From Paramarasmius palmivorus (Eukaryota; Basidiomycota; Agaricomycetes; Agaricales; Marasmiaceae), in NCBI GenBank assembly GCA_037176845.1, contig JAYKXP010000058.1, positions 62,001 through 126,000 of the forward strand: a DNA stretch of 64,000 nt. The letters run 5' to 3'. How positions within the stretch are numbered: position 1 is the stretch's first letter; every line of letters starts with the position of its first letter. Under the pieces are notes generated by a model. That model was not told the origin of the DNA, did not search any database, and saw only the letters and a list, made by a program, of their open reading frames with translations. The position numbers and the translations under genes are program-made. This document shows positions 1 to 10,352 of the stretch, one piece after another.

Positions 1-233
1 ACGGCGCCCTTTTCGCACAGTCTTCCCCGAGTCTTCCCAGGCCTCTTTCGATCTGATTGCCATTCAACCTTCGCGAAAACACCTGTACCCCTGCTTGTAT
101 CACAGAAGTCCTCAAAAATACAAGTGATCTACTATTGGTCGGAGCGAATTGGAGTGATCACAAGGAAATTCCTGGGAGGGTTCTGAACTTTTTTTTCTGC
201 TTTCGGTCTAGCTCCTCATTGGAGACTTGAAAA

Positions 234-2137
234 ATGTCCGAAGACTCCAGTAAAGAATGGATTCTTGAGGCAGAAACGGAGTATAGATTCGAACTCGATC
301 CTGGAACGTCTGTGGCTATTACTGTGAGTGCGCCCGTGCTACTTTTATTTCACTAATAGTGCTGACTCGCTCTCCAAACTCAATAGCTTATTCGTGGCGA
401 TGCTGAAATTTTTGGGGCTGAAATGGTTGAAGGAAAGGCTTATCTCTTTGGAAAGGAGTGCAAAGCGGCGATTTTTACTTGGATCGGGTGTACCTTGAAG
501 ATGAGTTATCCTTGTTGTACGAGTCTCGACAGTCACGCTTAACTTCCCTCAGGCACGTAACAGGCCAACCTTCTACAGAATATGTCTCAGAAGAAACTCC
601 AATGTCAGTATATGGCAATCTTCACATAGCGTTTGAACAAATGCGCGTCCGAGCTCTTAGGAGAGCTCGAGGATCTCCAGACCCAGAAGCAGGAAGAGGA
701 ATCGACCCCGATCCACCGAGAGTGCTAGTTCTAGGTCCCGAGAACTCGGGCAAAACGACTCTCTGCAAAATTCTGATAAACTATGCAGTACGCGCCGGTC
801 AAGGCTGGTCTCCGTTACTTGTTAATGTTGATCCTAGCGAGGCATGAAGCCCTATTCTCTCATCTCACATTAGCTAACTCAACTTATCCAGGGAGCTTGG
901 GCTGCCCCGGGGGCCCTATCAGCTGCGCCAGTACACAGCCCGCTACCAACATCTTCACCGTCATTTCCCCTAGGATCTGCTGCTTCTTCTGCTCCGACCA
1001 GTCTCGGTGCCAACGCTTTGCTCCCTCTCGTGTACTGGTATGGCCATTCGAGCATCACCAGAAACCCATTGTTAATGGACAGACTGATACGGAATCTCGG
1101 TCTCAACGCTAACGACAAATTTGACAACGACCCCAAAGGTTGTGCTGTTCTTACCCCGCTCTATCACATCTTCATTAATGATGTTTTCCGCAAGTATAGG
1201 TTCAGCAGCTGGGCTGATCGTCGACACACCGTCTTCGTTCGCTGCTGGGACCGCAGCGACAAATGAACATCGGCAGAAGCTCATCAAAGCGTGTATCGAG
1301 GCGTTCAAAAGTTCGTTTTTTGCGTTCTTTCGCCTTGTGGTTCTTCGGTTAACTCTTCTCCATACAGTCAATGTCATCATTGTTGTAGGACACGAAAAAC
1401 TCAACGTAGAAATGCAGCGTGTGTATGGAAACATCCTGAAGGTGGTCAAAGTACCAAAATCTGGTGGTGTAAGGACTGCTATGAAATTGTTATACGCCAC
1501 CTCACCTCCTCGATAGGTAGTTGAACTGGATCACGGATATAGAGAACGCGTTCATAACTACCAACTACACGCGTACATGTATGGAGAAGTCCTGGCGCCG
1601 CCACCCGGACTTCCATCCGGCGTAACGCCTTCACAAGGAGGCGAGGCACTTACAGATCTCACTTTGTCTCCGTCATCAATGGTGATCAACTTTAGCGATC
1701 TAACCATCTACCGGATCGGTGCAGGTGACGCACCTTCTATGTAGCTCTCCGCATTAGACTGACTATTATCATCACAGAGACTATGGCACCCTCTTCTGCC
1801 TTGCCAATCGGCGCCACACGCGTCATTTCCGAGATGCAACCTGTTCTCGTGGACCCCGCTCAACCAGGCTCAGGCTTATTGAATGCAGTCCTCGCCATTC
1901 TTGCATCGTTTAATCCGGACGAGAATGAACGCTATGACGAGGAGGTACTGGATTTGACTGTGGTAGGCTTCATCGCAATGTAGGTATTATTACCTGACAG
2001 CCGCATTGTGATATACTCACGCCCTATTAAGCACAAATCTAGATGTTGCCCATAAAAAGATGACCGTGCTTGCACCGTCACAAGGCTCCCTTGCAGGAAA
2101 GACAGCTGTAGTTGGGTCATACGAGTGGCAAGAGTAA
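234..2137 (+). CDS. CLP1: Clp1, polynucleotide 5'-hydroxyl kinase family / pre-mRNA cleavage factor subunit
   Basis: Clp1 is a subunit of the nuclear pre-mRNA 3'-end cleavage complex; animal forms are also RNA 5'-kinases acting in tRNA splicing. The protein begins MSEDSSKEWILEAETEYRFE, the usual Clp1 N-terminal beta domain. It has a P-loop in GPENSGKTTLCKILINYA (near base 740), followed by LLVNVDPSE. The last exon reads NLDVAHKKMTVLAPSQGS and ends GSYEWQE, typical of the fungal Clp1 C-terminal domain. An intron of about 52 bases (roughly 1980-2031) separates GFIAI from this last exon, so the stop at 1981 in the unspliced frame is intronic. Several other short introns interrupt the body. The ATG at 234 is the first in-frame ATG after a pyrimidine-rich leader. 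Identification is secure; internal exon ends are approximate. Confidence 0.9.
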
Positions 2138-2297
2138 ATATAAGCAAGCAACAAAGAGTAGATTATCCGAGTGTATTGTATAAACCCGCTCCAACGTCCC
2201 GCTGTCCGGGTTGTGTGCAAGAAATCAAGTGACTGACTATGGTATGGCATGTGCGGTACGATGTAGCGACAAGAAAGGCAAAGAGCATTCAGTGCAC

Positions 2298-4637
2298 TCA
2301 TGCCTTTTTACGCACAACACGGCCTGCGACACGGCTTTTCTTCAGAGCCGCTTTGACGTGTTGGTGGGCCACTTGGGGTTTCTTCACGGTGTTCCGTGCG
2401 CGTGTACGAACGCTTGCTGTCTTTGTCTTCCTCTTCTTTTTCGGAGAGCCCATGAATGCGGTAGGGTCACGGTCAAATGCTGGTCCTTCGGCTATTATCC
2501 GCTGTTGTATCTCGACCGGATAGTCAATGACATGAATACTATAGACCATCATGCGCTACATGTAAAGCCAGAGGTTTAGCGATTTTACAATCATGTTAAG
2601 GGGCAGAGACCCACTGCTTTGCCTGTATCGAAGGCGTTTTCGATCTCTTCTTTCGTGACCTCGCCAAAAAGAGGCCTCCACTTGGCCCCTCCGGTCACCT
2701 TCTGGGTCTCCTCAGTGACTCGTGCTGTAACCTGCTCTGCAGTTGGCTCGTAGCCTAATTCCTTCCGAAGTACAATTCGTGCTTTCAATGCACCACCCCA
2801 GCGTTTTCGGTTGAGTCCATTGATCCACGTCTCCTTGCACTATATTCAGGTTAGCACGTACTCCGGAAGGCAAAATGAATTTACATGCTTTGGGCTTGAG
2901 TGCCTTCCATTCATCTGGACTAAGACATTGCATGCCTTTCACCTCCGCAAGTCCAATCAATATCCAGTCCTTTGATCCATTACGCACAAACACAACTTTC
3001 CTTCCAACATCATCCGCAACGTCAGGCTTTTCTGGATCTGCCTCCCCGTCAAGCCACAGGCCACTGCTACCGGGATGCATTGGGGCATCGGGATTGTAGT
3101 TACGATTTATGAACATCATTCCCTTCAGTTCAGGATTGGGTTGTTTCGTCGCCGTGGCAAAGGTCTCCTGAGGATTGCCACCAAAGAGATAGGTGTAGCA
3201 AAGTCGAGATGCCGTGACTTCTTCTTCGTGCCTTTCAAGAGGTGTTATATAGTCGTCCGGTAGAGGGCGCAGTGTTCTGTTGAGGTCGATAGCTGTCTCC
3301 TCGCGCTTGATTGCGATATCAGGCTGTTGAGCGTTCCCTTAGTCTGAGTAGAGCGGGCAATGACCGTAGCACGAACATATTTCCTGCGGTAATACTCTCC
3401 TGCCTCTAGTTTAATATCATCGCCTGGCTGTAGCGTTGGAATGCCCGCCTTTTTTCTGCTTTCTCGTCAATCGACATGAATGCACTCCAAAAAGTGTGTC
3501 GCTTACTGGGTTTTAGTGCGTCTGTCGGTTTTTGATGCCTCGTTTGGTGCGGAACTCAAAATTGCTCTAACATTCTCATCCGAAATGTCGTCTTCGATCT
3601 TCACTGGTAGAGTCGATGGAGCAGTGTTCCGAGTAGGGGTACCGGCGATTTCTTTTCTGCAGAACCGGTACAATAAGTTCAGACTGTTGATGTTTCGGAT
3701 TGACAAGAACTTACGGCTTTGAGCGCGTACTGCCGTTCAGTTCACGGTAGTTGATGGCTGTCCTAGGTCGTAGTGAGCGACCTGAAGATTGGGGTAATGG
3801 AGAACTGGGTCGTTTTCTTCCAGAGTTGCTTGACGATGGAGATGGTTCCTCGGAAGGGGGTCGTCTATCAGGGGTAGGTGATCTGGAATGACATATTGAT
3901 AAATAGGATTTTTTGAGTTCGTCAATGAGCATACCGTGAAGCTAAGCCACTCGGCATCTGGTGCAAATAAAAAGGACATGACAACTGAGTGGTCTTCACA
4001 CAGAGGAAGGCACAAGAACTCACTCCATCTTGCGGTGGTAGGTCATCATAATCCATATGCATAGGTGCCGGACTCAGAGCATCTGCAGTGGCTAAAGGCT
4101 GGTTGTCGACATATTCCTCTTTTTTGGAGCTTAAGGGGTCCGAGTTACCCTCTTGCTTCCACTTTGGATTCTTTACATCCTCTTGCTCCGTCCTTTGCTG
4201 AATGTGGACAATTTGTGTCTTTTCCCATTTTGTGTAAGCATAAAAACAAGATCAACAACACGATAACTCACAGTAGACACGCTCGCTTTGCTGTCTTCTT
4301 CCTTCACTCTTCCTCTGTTCACCTTTTCGCGGAGGAAGTCTGGTAGGGGTCCCCATTCTTGGCAGAGACTTTCGCTCTGTACAAGGCTGGATATTTCCCT
4401 GTCTCTGTATAGATAATAAGGCTTGAGCGCAGGTCCAGGTTTAGGGTTGCACCGAGGATCATCGCGGTAGGCAACGGTCTTTCGAATGCTTTCTCTGTTG
4501 TATTTTTCCGCCAAGCAATTCAACCTGTTCCTCTTTAGCACGGATAGACCTCTTATTGGTAGCTCAGAGGGTTGCTCCAGCAGTGCTTCGATATCGAGAG
4601 AAGTAAAAGACAAAGAAGCTGGAAATGGCAGTGTCAT
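2298..4637 (-). CDS. Three-block family protein, copy 1 (function unknown)
   Basis: Function not recognised. Exon 1 (4637-4272, 122 codons) carries block A: LKRNRLNCLAEKYNRESI, LKPYYLY and WGPLPDFLREKV. The next exon (QRTEQEDVKNPKWKQE) is acidic. Later exons carry the basic patch GRKRPSSPLPQSSGRSLRPRT, which looks like a nuclear localisation signal, then LQPGDDIKLEAGEYYRRKYV, then block C: MMFINRNYNPDAPMHPGSSG, DWILIGLAEVKG, LSPDEWKALKP, KARIVLRKELGYEP and VIDYPVEIQQRIIAEGPAF. It ends in a very lysine/arginine-rich tail. Introns are about 50 bases. Block C resembles what basidiomycete annotation calls DUF6697, but I am unsure. Four more copies follow within 11 kb. A Helitron-like element ends 56 bases upstream of the start codon. 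ACGCGT lies 3 bases before the ATG. Confidence 0.8.
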
Positions 4638-4692
4638 CGACGCGTCGTGTCAAGCCAAGACTTGTTGAGCGCTTAGCGACACAGCTTCCTGA

Positions 4693-6344
4693 CTAGAAGG
4701 CGCGGGCGCAGCCCGCTAATACCTTGCGACTCTTTTTACCATTCACTGACCCGTGATACATTTTCATATGGTAGTAGTACAAACATACGATTTAAGCAGA
4801 CCAGTTACAATGTACAGCGCTCCAACAGTAAGAGTTATAGTTCTGTGGTACCCCTCGCATCGCACCTGTCCCAAGCAACAAACGAAGGAACCGACAAGCG
4901 GCGGTAGGCAGCGAGACTCTCCCAAAATCGATGATACGCCGGCGGACATCGAATCCTCAACTTTCGGAGGAGAGGCATCACACCAGGGCAACCCAGCAGG
5001 TCGTATAACCACCTTGAATTGTCCTATCCACATCAAGCTCTTCCACCTGCGAACAAGCTGAATGACAAATGATAAGTGTTCCGTGATGATTACCGTCCGT
5101 ACGGTGCCAGTACAGAGACAGCTTTGTCAGTTGGTAAGTCGAGGAAAGTAAGAAATGACACCAAAAGTCCCAGGAAAGACTCTTCTCCTCCACCTCTAGG
5201 CATTCCAATTTAGGAGCAGCGATAGATGACAGAAAAAACGGGGAGGTTGTGTGATAGTTGCTGATGGCGTGAACCCGTAGTGATTGTAAGGAGTGCATAT
5301 GAATGGACTGGCGAGTTGGCTGAGGAAAAGGATCCGGCGATGCGAAACCGATCCCCAGGCGAAGGACTTCTGTAGATAGAGCAAGCTCCGCTTCATAAAA
5401 TCAACCCATTCCCATTTTGCATATACAATCCCCACCACATTCAGCGAGTAAAGGGAACATGCACACGCTTGAAGGAAAGAATTGAGATATCGGATGGGGG
5501 TGGTCGTCAAGGGGGCCTTCCCTAATATCAAATGTCGCAATTTCGGCGTATATATGAGGTCGAGAAATTGTCCCTTCTGTTCTGTGAATCCACACACCGT
5601 TAGAGAGAACAGTTCGGGCAATAAAGTTCGTCCGTTGCGAGATGATCCCGAGACCGGACCAACAACGTGTACCGTTAAAGTCGACAAACGATACAGCCTA
5701 GCCACGTTCACATCGAACAGGTTTAACTCGATTTCTAGTGTGGTGAGGGAATACCAATGGTCGAACGGCAAATAATGAAGGCCCAACACGGTATTCCGAG
5801 TCCTTCCCAATCTGAGGACTTTGAAGCAACGCAACGAAGTGCATCTCCCCGCGGCCACCCAAAAACGCAACCAATCCCTGGTGCAGTTCCGACTCATGAG
5901 CTACATATAGCTCCAACAGTTGACCAGGCCTTTGAACCTGGCACTGTGTTGGGCCAGGACCTAAAGGCTCTCCTTTGATCCGGATGGAGACGGTAGACCA
6001 ACGATGAATGACCGCAATTAACTTGTACAAGATGGCGGTTGTTGTCGGAGATGATTCCATGAAACATATGTGGAGACCTCTAGATCCACTACGCTTGATT
6101 GCGAGATCCACGATAGAACGGTGAAGAGGTTGAGGATCGCGAATCCAAATGTGGTTCCACAGGCAGGAGCCTGAGGTAGCTACCAGCCCCCGGCGCAGTG
6201 AAACGAACTACTGAAGAGATTTGTGGGTGAACGCGCGTGTCAGCTCTGCAAGGCAGTTTTTTTGGCAGTGCAAGGCAGTTTTGAAGTGAAACATGGGCGC
6301 TTAGTTGTACAGGGACACCTTGCTCCAGAGTCGCAAGGTAATAA
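4693..6344 (-). mobile_element. Helitron-like non-autonomous element, copy a, with captured F-box fragment
   Basis: The element reads on the minus strand. Its 5' end near 6344 has TTATTACCTTGCGACTCT, followed by GGAGCAAGGT. Its 3' end has AGAGTCGCAAGGTATTA, then a perfect hairpin (GCGGGC, loop TGC, GCCCGC), then GCCTT and CTAG at 4693-4696, with T as the next base. The 5' motif and the 3' sub-terminal motif are inverted copies of each other over 15 of 16 bases. A second element at 25282-25878 has the same two ends, with the hairpin pair changed from G-C to A-T on both sides. A 3' hairpin followed by CTRR next to T is the classical Helitron terminus; the asymmetric sub-terminal inverted repeats recall Helitron2-type elements. 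No replicase/helicase is encoded. The exact 5' boundary is uncertain by a few bases. Confidence 0.65.
4980..6200 (-). pseudogene. Truncated, frameshifted F-box/leucine-rich-repeat protein fragment
   Basis: Reading the minus strand, the fragment starts abruptly with VSLRRGLVATSG, LWNHIWIRDPQPLHRSIVDL and KRSGSRGLHICF. This is the stretch that normally follows the F-box in Agaricomycete F-box proteins (the 'CRRWR..A..TP.LW..I' region). The F-box itself is absent and an in-frame TAG precedes this point. Leucine-rich segments follow (LTTLEIELN, LSTLTVHVVG, PKLRHLILGKAPLTTTPIRY), but in a shifted frame near 5880. The frame shifts again near 5300 before LQSLRVHAISNYH and APKLECLEVEEKSL. At least two frame changes and a missing start argue for a dead copy. 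It lies wholly inside the Helitron-like element and on the element's own strand, as expected for gene capture. Confidence 0.65.
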
Positions 6345-6514
6345 ATTTGCGTTCGTTTCGCAGAATCGCATCTATTATGGAGCTAACATTCGTGATGCTT
6401 GCATGATACAAATATACGATATACCGATTTGTTCTCTTGAACTGAGAAGCATTATACCCAGTTCCTATTTTATCAAGAAATCAAGAATAGAACTCATTTC
6501 CGAACCCGGCTTAA

Positions 6515-8841
6515 CTAGTCTTCTTCATCCTTCTCCGCTTCACTCTCGTCTTCGTCTTCCTCGCCTCCACTGCTCTCTGTTTCTGATTCAACTACAGTAA
6601 CCTTCTTTGCTGGTTTCCTGACACTTGGCGCCTTCGTCTTTCCGATAGATTTATCTGCGCTTCGCAGCCCAAGCCGAATGTCGATTGCCGGACCTTCTGC
6701 TATGATTCGTCTTTGTATTTCGACAGGGTAGTCAATGCACTGAATAGTGTGAACAATGATGCGCTGTGGATCTGTAAGGATTGATTCCACGTGCCAATAC
6801 ATGAGCAACGAACCGAAAGACCTCTGTCAAAAGTCTCTTCAATCTCATTGAAAGTCACCTTCTTGAAAAGTTTCTTAGCAGAGGTCCTTTCTGATTCATC
6901 TTTGGCTTCCTGTTTGACTTCGGTTTGTGAAGGTTCTCGGCCTAAGCGCTTCCGGAGCACAACCCGTGCTTTAAACCCATCTCCCCACGATCTTCGGAGG
7001 ATGTTCCGAACCCACCACTTCCTGCACTAGAGAACGAGATGACGAAATGTTTGAGAATGCAAGTTGGTGGAGATCATGCTTACCTTTGGATCTAAGTTTA
7101 GCCACTCACTCGGCTTCAGATATCCCACCGCTGTGACTTTCACTAAACCAATGAGCCTCCACTTGTGGTCTCCACACTTTGCCACAAGAACGAATTGGCC
7201 ACTCCAGGTCGGTGAATCACCAGTAGGATTACTGCTCGAATCGTACCAGAGGCCACTACCGCCAGGTCGCCCAGGAGCATCCGGTTGAGAAACGCGGTCA
7301 ACAAACATGAACTCCCGCAATCTGGGGTCAGGCTGTTTTTTCTCTTTGGCAGTGGTGAAAGCCATCTGAATGTTGCCCCCAAAGAGATGAGACCAACACT
7401 TTCTGGATACGCCAACAGCTTCTTCGTGTACATCTAGTGGCGTGACAAGGTCTTCAGGGACTGGCCATACCGTCTCGTTAAGATTGATCGCTACTTCTTC
7501 TGCCTTGACGGTAACCTCCCTCTACAGTAAAGTCAGATCGTATAAAGTGGACAGAAAGGATCAACTCACATCTTCCCGACGGAAATATTCCTCTCGCGGG
7601 AGGTTCAGTTCATCACCCGGTTGCAATTCTGGAACTTCGATTTTGCTGAGGAGTATTACATGGTTAGAGCTAATACCTCAGGTACGGGGAAACTACTAAC
7701 ACCCTGGGTTGCGACTGCCTTGGAGCCGTGTCAATTTCTGTCGTCGGTTTTGGACGAGGAGTGTGCCTGGTTTGTTGAACTATCTGTCGCAGGTAGTACC
7801 ATGATGCAGACGAGCTCACTTTCTCGTCCTTGTGTATTCATTGCCAGCATCACTGGGCGTGTCAAACATATCTGACTCCCGGTAATTCCTCGCTATCCTG
7901 GGTCGAAGCAATCGGCCTGTGGCTTGAGGCAATGGTGAGGCAGGTCGCTTTTGAGAACGGCTCCCAGACTGGGAATCTCCGGAATGACTTATATTTGCGA
8001 AATACGGGGAAGGCGATCGATTTTCCGTAATAGATGATTCCTAGTATGATAAAACAAGACTCAGGGAGCGCAAATCAAGACACTGCATATCATCACACCT
8101 CGATTTGTGCTTGAACAGGTCCGAGACCAGTCCCGAACTCCGTACAAGGATCGCCCTGGTCGCTAGCCGTTGAATTTGGCGATGTAGCATCGGGAAAATG
8201 TGTATCATGTCTGACAATCGTCTCAAGTAGACTGGCATTCTTGACCACTGGCTTGTCTAGCTTCCAGCATAGTTCCTTCTCATCCTCGCGTTTCGGGTTG
8301 AGTATAGGTTTCTATTCTTGATCAGTGAAACGAAAAGGATACTTAAAACGAAGTATTAAGTACCAGAACCCTCCCACCTTCATCAAAATTCGTTTTGACA
8401 TCTTCGTGTTGACCGACCTCCTGGTACGAGAGCTGTCAACTAGTATCTAGTTTAAGCATCAGAACAAGCCTTCACCTCCTCCTGCTTCACTGCACGGCGC
8501 ATCGCATCCACCTTTCTTCGGAGAAATCCTGGCAAAGGGCCGTAATCCTGGCAATACTTCTCGCTTCTGGCAAGACCCTCCAGTTCGTCATCGGTATAAC
8601 CCCAATATGGCTTCAGCATGGCTCCGACTTGGGTGCACTTGCCTTCACGGCAAGCAATAGTTTGTTGAATGCTCTCCTGATTATCCTTCTCAACCTGACA
8701 GTTCAGCTTGTTCCGTTTACCAAGGGACACCTTATTAGGCGGACGACATTGGGGCTGTTGAAGCCAACCATCGAAGTCGAAGTCGAAATCGTTGGTGATG
8801 GTGGTAATGGAAGAAGGTATTGCAGAGACTGAAATCGACAT
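6515..8841 (-). CDS. Three-block family protein, copy 2 (function unknown)
   Basis: Paralogue of copy 1 with the same order of blocks. Exon 1 from 8841 has block A: LGKRNKLNCQVEKDNQESI, MLKPYWGYTDDELEGLARSE and YGPLPGFLRRKVDAMRR. Middle exons (about 8430-7480) are poorly conserved, and LQPGDELNLPREEYFRRED introduces block C. Block C: FMFVDRVSQPDAPGRPGGSG, WRLIGLVKVTAVGYL, LKPSEWLNLDP, FKARVVLRKRLGREP, VTFNEIEETFDRG and IQCIDYPVEIQRRIIAEGPA. The C-terminus is basic and then strongly acidic (EEDEDESEAEKDEED), whereas copy 1 ends basic, so the tails have diverged. It lies head to head with copy 3, with only 79 bases between the two start codons. ACGCGT lies 8 bases upstream of its ATG. Confidence 0.78.
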
Positions 8842-8920
8842 CGAGTCAGACGCGTCGACCGTACCGTATCACCACTTGCCAGCTCGATTTGAATATATAG
8901 GGCTCTTAACCGAGTTTCTC

Positions 8921-9946
8921 ATGCCCACACCCTTTCACACCACCGACATGCAGGAAACCGAGATTATACAGCCCAAACCAATCTGCAATTTCGCGTTGTC
9001 CCTTAGGGAGAGAAACCGATTCAACCAAGATATACAGGCCTGGAATGACGATGCTATCCTAGCTCACGACCCAAGTCTCGGACCTCTCCTTCTGAAAGCA
9101 TACTATGCTTATAGTCCGGGAGAATTGGACAACTTCGTGGAGAATCAAGACTACATCGACGAAGTGGGCAGACTACCTTGTCATCTAAGGAACGAAATCG
9201 AGACTGTTAGGCGAATGAGAAGAAATGGATGGTGGATAAGGGTTAGTAATGAAGAGGTGAGTCGCTGAGCTACTTAATAGTACGCGGCTCTGATTTCTGG
9301 CTATGAGTAGATGGGAACTGAATCGTGCCCGATTGACATCGACGAAGAACCTGTGCGTTATCTAAATTTTACCTTCCCTTGCAATTTTGGCTCATTGACA
9401 ATTGGTAGGAAGACATCAAACCAGTAATCAACCCTGCAACACAGAAAACCGAATTTGCTGGTCAAAGGAGAAATGATACGAGAAGAGTATGAAGTCCTCG
9501 TGTCTGGTAGGCTGGCATCCAATGCTAACCCGAGGCAACAGAGCTTACGCCCACTTGTCGAGCCCATAGAGGTGACTATCAAACAAGAGCCTGATTTCGA
9601 TTCGGAAATTTCGTCCTTCCCTCTATGCAATAATGAACCTGAAGACAAACCAAAGCCGGAACCATTTCTTGTACAGGATCCCTCCGAGCAAAACGAGGAC
9701 AGCGACGATGTGCGTGCTTGTTGGTGGCATGATATATACATAAAACTCACGAACGGGAAAAAGGATATTGACCCAAATCTGATTTGCCTAGTACCGTCCA
9801 TAGAGAAGGGTGAAGATGTCTCTATTTCCAAGGCCAAACGCCCACGCTCGCCGTCCCCAGATGCATCTACCCCACACCGCTCAGTCAAACGAAGAACGAC
9901 GCGACATTCGGGTCTCCGAGTCAATGAACTCATCACGCCCGAGTAG
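8921..9946 (+). CDS. Three-block family protein, copy 3, lacking block C
   Basis: Divergent partner of copy 2. The start at MPTPFHTTDMQETE (8921) gives block A directly: LSLRERNRFNQDIQAWNDDA, LLLKAYYAYSPGELDNF and GRLPCHLRNEIETVRRMRR. Short introns follow at about 9257, 9350 and 9410. The middle region is acidic and rich in KPKPEP-type residues (VTIKQEPDFDSEI, NEPEDKPKPEPF). It is spliced across a conserved intron just after DSDD to DIDPNLICLV, and ends with the basic patch KAKRPRSPSP and RSVKRRTTRHSG. Translation stops at 9946. No block C (NPDAP...PG, LIGL.KVT, YP..IQ) is found in any frame before the next gene at 10353. It is either a truncated paralogue or a naturally short form; the open frame is intact up to the stop. 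Confidence 0.7.
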
Positions 9947-10352
9947 GGTGAGCTTTAGTACGTTTGAACTCTTCAGGTTCATGTTCTTATTCCGATTCCA
10001 ATTAGTGCGAGAATTGGAGTGGATACACATAAGAGGAATCTGTTACACACGCTTGGATCGTTTCTTGTGCACCATGCAAAGTTCTTGCTAATATATATAT
10101 GCTCATAGCTAATATCTTTTACAGTAACCCAGTTTACTAATTAATATTGGTATCAAAGCGTCTTCCAAGATACAATACATTCATGATATACTCCAGAGCT
10201 CGAAAACGAGATATATACAATACGATGCAGATCTACCATACCAAAAGCAGTTGACAGCATATCGACAAGAAAAGAAGTGGTAAATGTACAATCGTCAGTA
10301 ATGATACAGTGTAGATGTAGCAGCAAATGCAAGAAAGCAGGAAGAACATAGA
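9947..10352. other. AT-rich convergent spacer between copies 3 and 4
   Basis: This 406-base gap joins the 3' ends of two convergent paralogues. It is AT-rich, with short TA runs near 10090 (atatatatatgc). I see no conserved coding remnant of block C here and no repeat; it is probably shared 3' untranslated sequence. Confidence 0.5.

Noticed and set aside
1072..1516. Two long overlapping frames (142 codons minus, 131 codons plus) inside CLP1
   Set aside because: The plus frame is CLP1 exon sequence read through introns; the minus frame is its shadow.
9810..10091. Extra open frame continuing past copy 3
   Set aside because: It is an alternative frame of the copy 3 basic patch and carries no block C motif.
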